Below are positions 1 to 5,539 of a stretch of DNA of 5,802 nt, piece by piece. Origin of the DNA: an uncultured Oscillibacter sp. (GTDB lineage Bacteria; Bacillota_A; Clostridia; Oscillospirales; Oscillospiraceae); assembly GCA_948902155.1 (NCBI GenBank), contig CAQVQZ010000137.1:1-5802 (forward strand), written 5' to 3'. Position 1 is the stretch's first letter, and each line of letters starts with the position of its first letter. The position numbers and the translations under genes were made by a program. The notes beneath the pieces are model-generated. The model did not search any database, was not told the DNA's origin, and saw only the letters and a program-made list of their open reading frames with translations.

Positions 1-564
1 GGTGTCGTACCAGCCCTCCACCTTGATGAGGCCGGGCTCCTGCCGGGCGGCCTCATAGTCCCCCCGGCGCACGTCGGAGTGGGCCAGGATGTTGTTCTTG
101 TAACGCTCCTGAATCTGGGGCGCGCCGTCCTTCATGGCCTCCTGGACGTCCAGGACGAAGGGCAAGACCTCATACTCCACCTTGATGGCCCGGACGGCCT
201 GGGCGGCGGCGATCTCGTCCTCGGCGACGACCACGGCCACCTCGTCGCCGTAGTACCGGACGTGTTGGTTGAGGAGCTTCCGGTCCGCCACGTCCTGGTG
301 ATGGGGGTCCGTGGACCAGGGGTGGCCCGCCGTGGGAAATTCGATCTCCGGCGCGTCGAAGCAGGTCAGGATCTTCACCACGCCGGGAACGGCCTCCGCC
401 GCCGCCGTGTCCACGGACTTCACAAAGCCGTGGGCGATGGTGGAATGGCAGATTTTCGCAATCAGGGCGCTGCGGTCGCAGAGGTCGTCCATGTATTTGG
501 CCCGGCCGGTAGCCTTTTCATAGGCGTCCACCCGGGTCACGCTTTTGCCGACGCTTTTGCTCAT
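1..564 (-). CDS. xdhA: Xanthine dehydrogenase molybdenum-binding subunit XdhA, N-terminal 188 codons (runs off the left edge)
   Basis: This is the N-terminal part of the molybdopterin-binding large subunit of a xanthine-dehydrogenase-family hydroxylase (purine oxidation, cytoplasmic). It normally works with separate FAD and [2Fe-2S] subunits. The visible part is the aldehyde-oxidase/xanthine-dehydrogenase a/b hammerhead domain. It shows RVDAYEKATGRAKYMDDL (residues 11-28), IAHGF (43-47), FPTAGHPW (76-83), DVADRKLLNQHVRYYGDEVA (91-110) and VEYEVLPFV (129-137). The FPTAGHxW and DxADRxLLxxHVR blocks closely resemble E. coli XdhA as I remember it, better than CO-dehydrogenase or aldehyde-oxidoreductase subunits. 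The start at 564 is supported by AAAAGGAGG (572-580), 7 nt upstream. The molybdopterin and catalytic Glu regions lie outside the window. The gene is divergent from mocA, whose product matures its cofactor. The precise substrate (xanthine, hypoxanthine or another purine) is not shown by this fragment. Confidence 0.9.
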   Translation of the reverse strand, partial: MSKSVGKSVTRVDAYEKATGRAKYMDDLCDRSALIAKICHSTIAHGFVKSVDTAAAEAVPGVVKILTCFDAPEIEFPTAGHPWSTDPHHQDVADRKLLNQHVRYYGDEVAVVVAEDEIAAAQAVRAIKVEYEVLPFVLDVQEAMKDGAPQIQERYKNNILAHSDVRRGDYEAARQEPGLIKVEGWYDT

Positions 565-612
565 AGGGTGCCCTCCTTTTCTATTTACAACTTTGCTCCC
601 GGAAGGGGATGC

Positions 613-642
613 TTGACTGGGCGGGAGGAAAGAGGATATACT
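613..642 (+). promoter_or_regulatory. Sigma-A promoter of mocA
   Basis: The -35 TTGACT (613-618) and -10 TATACT (637-642) are separated by 18 bp, in the 119-bp gap between divergent xdhA and mocA. Transcription would start near 649, leaving a leader of about 35 nt before the mocA ATG. On the opposite strand only a weak candidate for xdhA is visible: TATATC, complement of 635-640, which overlaps this -10. The two divergent genes may therefore compete for polymerase, but that is inference. Confidence 0.7.
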
Positions 643-683
643 ATCTTTATTGAAACGCTTGCGAAAGATGGGAGCTGCAGAAT

Positions 684-1259
684 ATGACAAAGACCTTGGG
701 CTGTGTCGTCATGGCGGCGGGGAACGCCCGGCGCTTTGGGGAAAACAAGCTGGCCGCCGGGGTGCGGGGCCAAAGCCTGATCCTTCGGGCGCTGGAAGCG
801 GTCCCGGCCGAGGAATTCGAAGCCGTCGCCGTGGTCACCCAATATCCGGAGGTTCTGGAGCTGGCGGAGCGCTTCCGCTTCTCCGCCGTCCGCAACGCGC
901 ATCCGGACTGGGGCATCAGCCACACCATCCGGCTGGGTCTGGAGGCCCTGGGGGACTGCGGCGGGGCCTGCTTCCTGGTCAGCGACCAGCCGCTTCTGCG
1001 GCGGGAGAGCGTCCGGGCCCTGGCGGAGCTCTGGCGCGCCCGGCCGGACAAAATCGCCGCCCTGGCCCACGGCGGGGTCCGGGGGAATCCCTGTATCTTC
1101 CCCGCCCGGTTCTTTCCGGAGCTGCTGTCCCTCACGGAGGGCCACGGCGGAAACACCGTCATCCGGCGACACGAGGAGGACCTGATCCTATGGGAGGTCC
1201 CGGAAGAGGAGCTGACGGACGTGGACACGCCGGAGGCCCTGAGAAAACTGGACCGATAG
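684..1259 (+). CDS. mocA: Molybdenum cofactor cytidylyltransferase MocA (YgfJ-type)
   Basis: The 191-residue product is a nucleotidyltransferase of the MobA/MocA fold. MocA transfers CMP from CTP to molybdopterin, giving the cytosine dinucleotide cofactor needed by xanthine-dehydrogenase-family enzymes. The N-terminal nucleotide loop is visible as MAAGNARRFGENKL (10-23), with Lys22 in the usual NK position. The metal/nucleotide-binding SDQPLL is at 100-105, GNPCIF at 134-139, a GHGG loop at 153-156 (GDxGG in many relatives) and the closing DVDTPEAL at 179-186. Length is normal for the family. The start at 684 is preceded by GGGAGC (670-675) at 8 nt. Lying between two molybdenum hydroxylases favours MocA over MobA, the GTP-using enzyme. 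It converges on the large hydroxylase gene. The GHGG variation is the only oddity. Confidence 0.92.
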   Translation: MTKTLGCVVMAAGNARRFGENKLAAGVRGQSLILRALEAVPAEEFEAVAVVTQYPEVLELAERFRFSAVRNAHPDWGISHTIRLGLEALGDCGGACFLVSDQPLLRRESVRALAELWRARPDKIAALAHGGVRGNPCIFPARFFPELLSLTEGHGGNTVIRRHEEDLILWEVPEEELTDVDTPEALRKLDR

Positions 1260-1265
1260 GCTGCG

Positions 1266-1291
1266 GGCCGGGGCGGGGAACCGCCCCGGCC
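1266..1291 (+). terminator. GC-rich hairpin between convergent mocA and the large hydroxylase gene
   Basis: A perfect 11-bp stem (GGCCGGGGCGG paired with CCGCCCCGGCC) has a GGAA tetraloop. It starts 6 bp after the mocA stop and ends 7 bp before the opposing gene's stop. On the plus strand the tail is TTATGCGTCATTTCTT, only moderately T-rich. On the minus strand there is no T tract. It is probably the mocA terminator and perhaps a 3'-end stabiliser for both convergent mRNAs. Confidence 0.6.
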
Positions 1292-1298
1292 TTATGCG

Positions 1299-3755
1299 TC
1301 ATTTCTTGGCGTAGGGCGTCCCCTCCAGGGGCAGGGACGTGCGGCGCTTCCCGTCAAAGCGGAAGTAGGCGTCGGCAATGGCGGGGGCGGTGGGAATGGA
1401 GGTAATCTCCCCGATGCCGATGGCTCCGCAGGCCACGTTCAGCCCCTCCTTCTCCACGATGATGGGGACAATCTCGGGAATCTGATTGGCCCGGAAGAGG
1501 CCCAGGGTGCCGAATTTCACATTGGGCCTGCAGTCCTCCAGGGGGTAGCGCTCCGTCAGGGCGTAGCCCATGGACATGACCACGCCGCCCTCGATCTGGC
1601 CCTCCACCGAGAGGGGGTTCACCGCCTTGCCCACGTCGTGGGCGGCGACAATCTGCCTCAGCTTCCCCTCCTCGTCCAGAATGCAGACCTGGGTGGCGTA
1701 GCCGTAGGCGATGTGGCTGACAGGGTTGGGCACGTCGGCCCCCAGGGGGTCCGTTTTGCCCAGGTACTCGCCGTAGAACTCCTTGCCGTTCAGGGAGCTG
1801 AGGCCCCCCTCCTCCAGGGCGGCCCTCAGACCCTCACAGGCCCGGCGGCAGGCCTCGCCGGTGAACAGGGTCTGGCGGGAGCCGGAGGTGGTGCCGGAGT
1901 CCGGCGCGAAGTAGGTGTTGGAGCGCTCGTACACCACATCCTCGTGGCCGAGGCCCGTCCGGTCGCAGACCATCTGGGTCAGCACGGTGCCCAGGCCCTG
2001 GCCGATGCAGGAGGCCCCGGCGAAGATGTGAACCTTGCCGTCCTCCACCGTCAGCCGGACCCGGCCCGTGTCCGGGATGCCCACGCCCACGCCGGCGTTC
2101 TTCATGGCGCAGGCCAGGCCGGCATACTTGGCCTTTTCGTAGTAGGGCTTCACCGCCTCCAGCGTCTCCACCAGGCCGGTGGACTCGTCCACGATCTGGC
2201 CGTTGGGCAGCTCCTGCCCCGGGCGGATGGCGTTGCGGTAGCGGATCTCCCAGGGGCTGATGCCCACCACGTCCGCCATTTGGTTCAAGAGGCTCTCAAT
2301 GCAGAAGCAGGTCTGGGTCACGCCGAAGCCCCGGAAGGCCCCGGCGGGGGGATTGTTCGTATACCAGGCCCAGCCGTCAATCTCAAAGTTCTGGTAGTTA
2401 TAGGGCCCGGCGGCGTGGGTGCAGGCCCGCTCCAGCACCGGCCCGCCCAGGGAGGCATAGGCCCCGGTGTCGGCCACGACGCTGGCCTTGACGCCCTGGA
2501 TAATCCCGTTCTCGTCGCAGCCCAGGGTGAATTCCATCTCCATGGGGTGCCGCTTGGGGTGGATCAGCAGGCTCTCCGCCCGGGAGAGCTTCACCTTCAC
2601 CGGGCGCTTCGTCAGGTAGGCCACCAGGGCGGCATGGTGCTGGACCGTCACGTCCTCCTTGCCGCCGAAGCCGCCGCCCACCAGGCAGTTGCGGACCTTC
2701 ACCTTCTCCGCCGGAAGGCCCAGCATCCCCATGGTCTCATGCTGGGTGTCATAGGTTCCCTGGTCCGTGGAGAGAACCATGACCCCATCCCCGTCGGGAT
2801 AGGCCACGGCGCACTCCGGCTCCAGGAAGGCGTGCTCCGTCCAGGGGGTGGAGAACTTCTCCGTCAGCACATGCTTCGATTTGGCGATGGCCGCCGCCGG
2901 GTCCCCCCGCTGGATGTGCTTATGGGCCAGGAGGTTCCCCTCCCGGTGGACCAGGGGCGCGCCCTCGGCCATGGCCTCTTCGGGATTCCGGACCATGGGC
3001 AGCTCCTCATAGTCCACCTTCACCAGGGCCTTGGCCTTGGCCAGGATCTCCTGGTCCTCGGCGGCCACGATGCACACGGCGTCCCCCAGATAGTGGGTGA
3101 CGTCCCCCACGGCAATCATGGTGTCCCAGTCCTTTTTCAGGTGGCCCACCTTGTTGCTGCCGGGAATGTCGGCGGCGGTGAACACCCCCGCCACGCCGGG
3201 CAGGGCCGCGGCCTCCTCGGTGTGGATGGCCAGGACCCTGGCCCTGGGATACCGGGACCGGACGGCGGAGGCGTAGAGCATGCCGTCCATATAAACGTCG
3301 TCCGGATAGATTCCGGTTCCGGTGACCTTCTCCTCCACGTCCACCCGGGGCACCCGGGCCCCCAGGGACCAGTCCGACGGAACCTCCGGCACCTCCCCGG
3401 CCCGGAGCAGCTCCGCCGCCAGAAGGATGGCGTCGATGATCTTTACATAGCCGGTGCACCGGCAGATGTTGTTTCGGATGGCGAAGGCCGCCTCCTCCCG
3501 GGTGGGGCTTTGATTCCCGTCCAGAAGGGCCTTGGCGCACATCACCATGCCCGGAATGCAGAAGCCGCACTGCACCGCCCCGGCCTGGCCGAAGGCATAG
3601 GTATAAACCCGCTTCTCAAAGTCCGTCAGCCCCTCCACGGTGAGGATGCTCTTCCCCTCCAGCTTGTCCGTCTGGGGAATGCACGCCCGGGTGGGCCTGC
3701 CGTCGATCAGCACCGTGCAGGTGCCGCAGGCGCCCTCGCTGCACCCGTCCTTCAC
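1299..3755 (-). CDS. Selenium-dependent xanthine dehydrogenase-type molybdenum hydroxylase, fused [2Fe-2S] and Mo domains; N-terminus disrupted
   Basis: A single chain joins two [2Fe-2S] domains to a molybdopterin hydroxylase, without an FAD domain. Counting from GTG at 3755, the plant-type cluster Cys are 5, 10, 13 and 25. The second cluster has Cys 63 and 66 (QCGFC) and 98 and 100 (CRC). The hammerhead domain begins near 137 (PRVDVEEKVTGTGIYPDD). The molybdopterin/active-site blocks are GGGFGGKED (360-368), GAFRGFGVTQ (472-481), GASCIGQGLG (580-589), HDVGKAVNP (706-714) and GAIGIGEITS (777-786), with the catalytic Glu at 783. The VGHLKKDWDTMIAVGDVTHYL block (203-223) and the neighbouring mocA fit the selenium-dependent xanthine dehydrogenase group; the labile selenium ligand itself is not encoded. 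A D. gigas-type aldehyde oxidoreductase is the alternative. The GTG at 3755 is an internal Val of the conserved TSVKDGC motif and has no RBS. The intended start is the ATG at 3811 in another frame. The C-terminus is intact. Confidence 0.85.
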   Translation of the reverse strand: MKDGCSEGACGTCTVLIDGRPTRACIPQTDKLEGKSILTVEGLTDFEKRVYTYAFGQAGAVQCGFCIPGMVMCAKALLDGNQSPTREEAAFAIRNNICRCTGYVKIIDAILLAAELLRAGEVPEVPSDWSLGARVPRVDVEEKVTGTGIYPDDVYMDGMLYASAVRSRYPRARVLAIHTEEAAALPGVAGVFTAADIPGSNKVGHLKKDWDTMIAVGDVTHYLGDAVCIVAAEDQEILAKAKALVKVDYEELPMVRNPEEAMAEGAPLVHREGNLLAHKHIQRGDPAAAIAKSKHVLTEKFSTPWTEHAFLEPECAVAYPDGDGVMVLSTDQGTYDTQHETMGMLGLPAEKVKVRNCLVGGGFGGKEDVTVQHHAALVAYLTKRPVKVKLSRAESLLIHPKRHPMEMEFTLGCDENGIIQGVKASVVADTGAYASLGGPVLERACTHAAGPYNYQNFEIDGWAWYTNNPPAGAFRGFGVTQTCFCIESLLNQMADVVGISPWEIRYRNAIRPGQELPNGQIVDESTGLVETLEAVKPYYEKAKYAGLACAMKNAGVGVGIPDTGRVRLTVEDGKVHIFAGASCIGQGLGTVLTQMVCDRTGLGHEDVVYERSNTYFAPDSGTTSGSRQTLFTGEACRRACEGLRAALEEGGLSSLNGKEFYGEYLGKTDPLGADVPNPVSHIAYGYATQVCILDEEGKLRQIVAAHDVGKAVNPLSVEGQIEGGVVMSMGYALTERYPLEDCRPNVKFGTLGLFRANQIPEIVPIIVEKEGLNVACGAIGIGEITSIPTAPAIADAYFRFDGKRRTSLPLEGTPYAKK

Positions 3756-3760
3756 GGAGG

Positions 3761-3811
3761 TCAGGCCCAGCTCGTCCCGCAGGATTTGCCATTTACGGTA
3801 AACGCCGCCAT
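3761..3811 (-). pseudogene. Detached N-terminal fragment of the fused hydroxylase (frameshift plus probable deletion)
   Basis: The ATG at 3811 has AAGGAG (3818-3823) 6 nt upstream. It encodes MAAFTVNGKS, the usual first beta strand of the [2Fe-2S] domain in this family. The frame then runs into TGA (3763-3761) after 16 codons. The main frame resumes around ATCCTGCGGGACGAG as ILRDELGLTSVKDGC, so the join requires a -1 shift. From Met to the first cluster Cys there are about 23 codons, where relatives have about 40. That implies a missing segment of about 46 or 49 bases rather than a simple 1-base error. No slippery heptamer for programmed frameshifting is visible. The cause may be a real mutation or an assembly error. 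Confidence 0.7.
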
Positions 3812-3863
3812 AAAAAACTCCTTGCCCCCGTGCCCGCCCTCGGTCCCACGGTTGTGTAATTTT

Positions 3864-3883
3864 CAGAAAGGTCGACCTTTCTG
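3864..3883. promoter_or_regulatory. Perfect 20-bp palindrome, candidate operator of the fused hydroxylase gene
   Basis: CAGAAAGGTCGACCTTTCTG is fully self-complementary. It lies just downstream of the predicted start site (about +4 to +24) of the minus-strand hydroxylase promoter, and about 50 bp before its ATG. No T tract follows it on the minus strand, so it does not look like an attenuator. The position suits a repressor that blocks polymerase escape. The protein that would bind it is not identifiable here. Confidence 0.6.
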
Positions 3884-3892
3884 CCGTTGTTT

Positions 3893-3921
3893 ATTATACA
3901 TGAAGTTTTTCCAATACGCAA
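3893..3921 (-). promoter_or_regulatory. Sigma-A promoter of the fused hydroxylase gene
   Basis: Read on the minus strand, the -35 is TTGCGT (complement of 3916-3921), followed by a 17-bp spacer and a consensus -10 TATAAT (complement of 3893-3898). Transcription would start near 3887, giving a leader of about 75 nt to the ATG at 3811. The promoter sits in the 134-bp gap after thiN, so the hydroxylase need not depend on thiN read-through. Confidence 0.75.
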
Positions 3922-3945
3922 CCTCACTTTTGTCATTTCGTTATA

Positions 3946-4587
3946 CTATCTGCAGGTTAACGGCGGCAGCTCCCAGCCCACGGCCAGCGCACCCTTCCGG
4001 ACGCGGACCCGGGCCTTTGGTTCCAGGATGTGGTTGCTGACTCCCACGGGAAAGTCCGGGGTCAAAACCGCGTCCCGGAGCGGGTATTGGAAGCCCTCCT
4101 CGAACACGCCCTCCGCCCGCTCTCCCAGGCAGAAGGCGGAGAACAGGCCCCACTCCACCGTTTTTTCGACGGTCAGCTCCTCGTCCTCGATGACCGTCCA
4201 GACGAAGTCGTTGTCAAAAAGGAATCCCCTGGCTCCCCTCCGGCGGAGGAACAGCAGGGACTGGAGGTTGGCCAGGGTGTGGTCCAGCCGCTTGCCGCCG
4301 GTGCCGCCATAGATATGAAAATCCGTGCGGCCCAACTCCAGCCCGGCGCGGATGGCGGCCAGGGTGTCCGTGTCGTCCTTCTCCACCGGCAGGCGGCGGA
4401 TATTGGCAAAATCCCCCGGGGGTTCCATGGAATCGAAGTCCCCCAGGAGAAGGTCCGGCACAATATCCTCCTCCAGGCAGATTCCGTAGCCCGCGTCGGC
4501 GGCGACGACAAGATCCCCGGGCGCGGGGCGCTCCCGCAGGCCGAAAAAGCTCCCGGCGGCAAAGATGAAGCAGCGTTTCTTATCCAT
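3946..4587 (-). CDS. thiN: Thiamine pyrophosphokinase (thiamine diphosphokinase)
   Basis: The 213-residue product converts thiamine and ATP to thiamine diphosphate, the active cofactor, in the cytoplasm. Family motifs appear in order: VVAADAG (27-33), PDLLLGDFDSM (44-54) with the acidic Mg/ATP residues, KDDTDT (70-75), YGGTGGKRLDHTLANLQ (93-109), then a C-terminal thiamine-binding beta domain with GVSNHI (182-187) and VRVRKGALAV (194-203). Length is normal for bacterial ThiN. The start at 4587 is the first Met before the ATP-fold strand (RCFIFAAG), with GGGGA (4595-4599) 7 nt upstream. It has its own promoter and no TPP riboswitch; the leader is only about 28 nt. No functional tie to the neighbouring hydroxylase is evident. 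No clear terminator follows, so some read-through into the hydroxylase gene is possible. Confidence 0.94.
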   Translation of the reverse strand: MDKKRCFIFAAGSFFGLRERPAPGDLVVAADAGYGICLEEDIVPDLLLGDFDSMEPPGDFANIRRLPVEKDDTDTLAAIRAGLELGRTDFHIYGGTGGKRLDHTLANLQSLLFLRRRGARGFLFDNDFVWTVIEDEELTVEKTVEWGLFSAFCLGERAEGVFEEGFQYPLRDAVLTPDFPVGVSNHILEPKARVRVRKGALAVGWELPPLTCR

Positions 4588-4621
4588 ACAAGGTTCCCCT
4601 TCCCCCGTGTTTTACGCGCCG

Positions 4622-4630
4622 ATTATACCA
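4622..4630 (-). promoter_or_regulatory. Extended -10 promoter of thiN
   Basis: On the minus strand the sequence reads TGGTATAAT, a TGn extension joined to a consensus -10 (complement of 4622-4627). The best -35 at a 17-bp spacing is TGGCCT, which is poor and fits an extended -10 promoter. The predicted start is near 4615, about 28 nt before the thiN ATG. That leader is too short for a riboswitch. Confidence 0.65.
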
Positions 4631-4656
4631 TGAAACCCGGGAAAAGGCCAGTCCCT

Positions 4657-4902
4657 TCAGGGGCGGTCCTCCAGGGCCTCCTCGATGGCGAGGACAATGT
4701 CGCTCATCCTCACATCCAGCGCCAGGCTGATGCGGTACAGCGTCTCCAGGGTGGGCTTTCGCCCGCCCCGCTCAATGGCGCTGAGGTGGGTCCTGCCGAT
4801 GTCCGCCAGGCCGCTCAGCACCTCCTGCGTCACACCCTTCCGCAGGCGGTATGCCGCAATCACCTCGCCAACAACCACCGGATTCAAGCGCATTTCGCTC
4901 AT
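4657..4902 (-). CDS. Small Xre-family helix-turn-helix transcriptional regulator
   Basis: The 81-residue protein is essentially one Cro/C1-type DNA-binding domain. Residues 12-25 form helix 1 (GEVIAAYRLRKGVT). TQEVLSGLADIGRTHLSAIE (25-44) holds the helix-turn-helix. The conserved tail ERGGRKPTLETLYRISLAL (44-62) follows. No sensor or enzymatic domain is present. An upstream in-frame ATG at 4965 would give 102 residues, but it lacks an RBS and its extra 21 codons cover a 12-bp palindrome and repeat elements. The ATG at 4902 has GGGGTGAT (4907-4914), close to the extended Shine-Dalgarno consensus. The gene is divergent from a small membrane-protein gene. Paired operator-like repeats in the shared gap suggest that it represses itself and/or that neighbour. 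This is inference. Confidence 0.88.
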   Translation of the reverse strand: MSEMRLNPVVVGEVIAAYRLRKGVTQEVLSGLADIGRTHLSAIERGGRKPTLETLYRISLALDVRMSDIVLAIEEALEDRP

Positions 4903-4930
4903 TTTCATCACCCCATGAGAAGTGTATCCG

Positions 4931-4942
4931 AAAACCGGTTTT
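4931..4942. repeat. 12-bp palindrome AAAACCGGTTTT in the regulator leader
   Basis: The palindrome is perfect. It is flanked by an imperfect inverted pair, TGTATCCG (4923-4930) and CGAATACA (4947-4954), which match at 7 of 8 positions. It lies upstream of the chosen regulator start at 4902. It could be another operator element or an mRNA hairpin. Confidence 0.5.
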
Positions 4943-4947
4943 GCGCC

Positions 4948-4979
4948 GAATACATATGTTGACATCTGAATACTTATGT
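4948..4979. promoter_or_regulatory. Direct repeat GAATAC(A/T)TATGT, candidate operator of the Xre regulator
   Basis: The repeats are at 4948-4959 and 4968-4979. They are 12 bp with one mismatch, offset by 20 bp (about two helical turns). The first contains the palindrome ACATATGT (4952-4959) and abuts the -35 of the plus-strand promoter; the second lies in its spacer. Placement on one DNA face around a promoter is typical of a dimeric repressor binding cooperatively. The assignment to the adjacent regulator is by proximity. Confidence 0.55.
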
Positions 4980-4987
4980 GTTACCAT
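4959..4987 (+). promoter_or_regulatory. Promoter of the DUF5684-like membrane protein gene
   Basis: A perfect -35 TTGACA (4959-4964) is followed by a 17-bp spacer and TACCAT (4982-4987), with a TGT extension (4979-4981) that compensates for the weak -10. The start site would be near 4994, about 40 nt before the ATG at 5033. The direct repeats overlap it, so it is likely repressed by a DNA-binding protein. Confidence 0.7.
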
Positions 4988-5032
4988 TTTTGGCAGGAAT
5001 ATTCGAACAGGAGAGAAACGGCGGAGGTGCGG

Positions 5033-5383
5033 ATGGATGCGATGGGCGCCGCGGCGGCTGCCGCCCTGCTTTGGCTTGCGGCTGCGGCGGGGCGGTGGCG
5101 CTGCTTTCAGAAAATGGGCTTCCGGGGCTGGGAGGGGCTGGTCCCGGTTTACAGCACTTTTCTGCTCTTTCATGAGCTCTATGGAAACGGCTGGAGGATG
5201 CTCCGCCTCCTCCTCCCCCTCTGCAACATCCCCTTTTTCTTCCGGCACAGCATCTTTCTGGCCCGGGCGTTCAACCGCGGCGCCTGGTTCGGCGTCGGGC
5301 TGGCATTGCTGCCCTCCCTCTTTTTCCCGGTGCTGGGCTTCGGCGGAGCCGTCTATCTGGACGGGTCGCTGGAGGCGGTTTAA
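5033..5383 (+). CDS. Small DUF5684-like multi-pass membrane protein
   Basis: The 116-residue protein is strongly hydrophobic, with probable membrane segments at about 5-19, 56-72 and 86-103, and possibly 36-50. The pattern FQKMGFRGWEGLVPVYSTF (25-43), then a loop with GNGW (51-54), then FGVGLALLP (86-94) and FFPVLGFGGAVYLDG (97-111) matches the DUF5684 type of integral membrane domain, which I recall as GWxxxVPIYNxY...LLPFIFxPILGFGxAxY. That domain has no established function. The start at 5033 has GGAGG (5023-5027) 5 nt upstream. A longer frame starting at 4976 begins before the predicted transcription start and is rejected. The gene has its own promoter and terminator and is divergent from the Xre regulator, its probable controller. 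Confidence 0.8.
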   Translation: MDAMGAAAAAALLWLAAAAGRWRCFQKMGFRGWEGLVPVYSTFLLFHELYGNGWRMLRLLLPLCNIPFFFRHSIFLARAFNRGAWFGVGLALLPSLFFPVLGFGGAVYLDGSLEAV

Positions 5384-5403
5384 GCGGCTCCCGGGCGCCT
5401 TTC

Positions 5404-5440
5404 AAAAACGGTGCGGCAAAAACCCGCCGTTTTTTCTTTT
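5404..5440 (+). terminator. Intrinsic terminator after the membrane protein gene
   Basis: AAAAACG (5404-5410) and GCGG (5413-5416) pair with CCGC (5424-5427) and CGTTTTT (5428-5434). There is a 2-nt bulge (GT) and a 7-nt loop. The tail TTTTTTCTTTTT follows immediately. It ends the membrane-protein transcript just before the next promoter. The A/T-rich outer stem may also let it work on the opposite strand. Confidence 0.85.
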
Positions 5441-5446
5441 TCCCTC

Positions 5447-5475
5447 TTGACAGGAACGGCTGTTCGATGTAGAAT
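5447..5475 (+). promoter_or_regulatory. Sigma-A promoter of the SOS-type operon
   Basis: A perfect -35 TTGACA (5447-5452), a 17-bp spacer and a -10 TAGAAT (5470-5475, 5 of 6) make a strong promoter. The start site is near 5482, leaving a leader of about 58 nt before the ATG at 5540. The LexA-type box occupies the spacer, so the promoter should be silent until LexA is cleaved. Confidence 0.85.
5454..5465. promoter_or_regulatory. LexA/DinR operator (SOS box 1)
   Basis: GAACGGCTGTTC followed by G matches the Firmicutes LexA core GAAC-N4-GTTC at all eight specified positions. It lies between the -35 and -10 of the promoter, the classical repression position. The downstream gene belongs to a DNA-repair-linked family, which supports the call. 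Confidence 0.85.
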
Positions 5476-5482
5476 CATTATC

Positions 5483-5494
5483 GAACAAAATTTC
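5483..5494. promoter_or_regulatory. Second, imperfect LexA-type box
   Basis: CGAACAAAATTTC (5482-5494) keeps a perfect left half site (CGAAC) and has one mismatch in the right half (TTTC for GTTC). It lies over the predicted start site, 29 bp from box 1, roughly three helical turns. Paired boxes would permit tighter repression. Confidence 0.55.
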
Positions 5495-5539
5495 TATTTC
5501 GCCCGGCGTCCCGGCCGGGCGGGCAGGGAGGTTTTCGCT

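Noticed and set aside
635..665. A minus-strand promoter for xdhA
   Set aside because: The -10 TATATC (complement of 635-640) is fair, but no convincing -35 stands at 16-18 bp, so it is not called as a feature.
79..687. A 202-codon plus-strand frame antisense to xdhA
   Set aside because: It covers the xdhA coding region and both its RBS and the mocA promoter. The minus strand has clear XdhA motifs.
650..1405. A 251-codon plus-strand frame overlapping mocA
   Set aside because: It is Gly/Pro/Arg-rich low-complexity translation in a shifted frame; mocA motifs are all in the other frame.
3770..3811. Programmed frameshifting in the fused hydroxylase
   Set aside because: No slippery heptamer or downstream pseudoknot-like element is visible, and a frameshift alone would still leave about 15 residues missing.
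637..3951. TATACTATCT shared between the mocA promoter (637-646) and the end of thiN (3942-3951)
   Set aside because: A 10-bp match is expected by chance in a window of this size, and the second copy lies inside and at the end of a coding region.
1638..4040. An 800-codon open frame on the plus strand, antisense to the fused hydroxylase
   Set aside because: Its composition (rich in Gly, His, Leu, Val, Ala) is typical of the reverse strand of a GC-rich gene, and it shows no domain motifs. The minus strand carries every conserved hydroxylase motif.
4588..4656. A TPP riboswitch upstream of thiN
   Set aside because: The predicted leader is only about 28 nt and the THI-box signature CTGAGA is absent.
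4903..4965. A longer 102-residue version of the Xre regulator starting at 4965
   Set aside because: There is no RBS before 4965, and the extra codons cover the palindrome and operator-like repeats. The start at 4902 has a good Shine-Dalgarno.
4976..5032. A 19-codon N-terminal extension of the DUF5684-like protein
   Set aside because: Its ATG lies upstream of the predicted -10 element and has no RBS; the ATG at 5033 has GGAGG at 5 nt.
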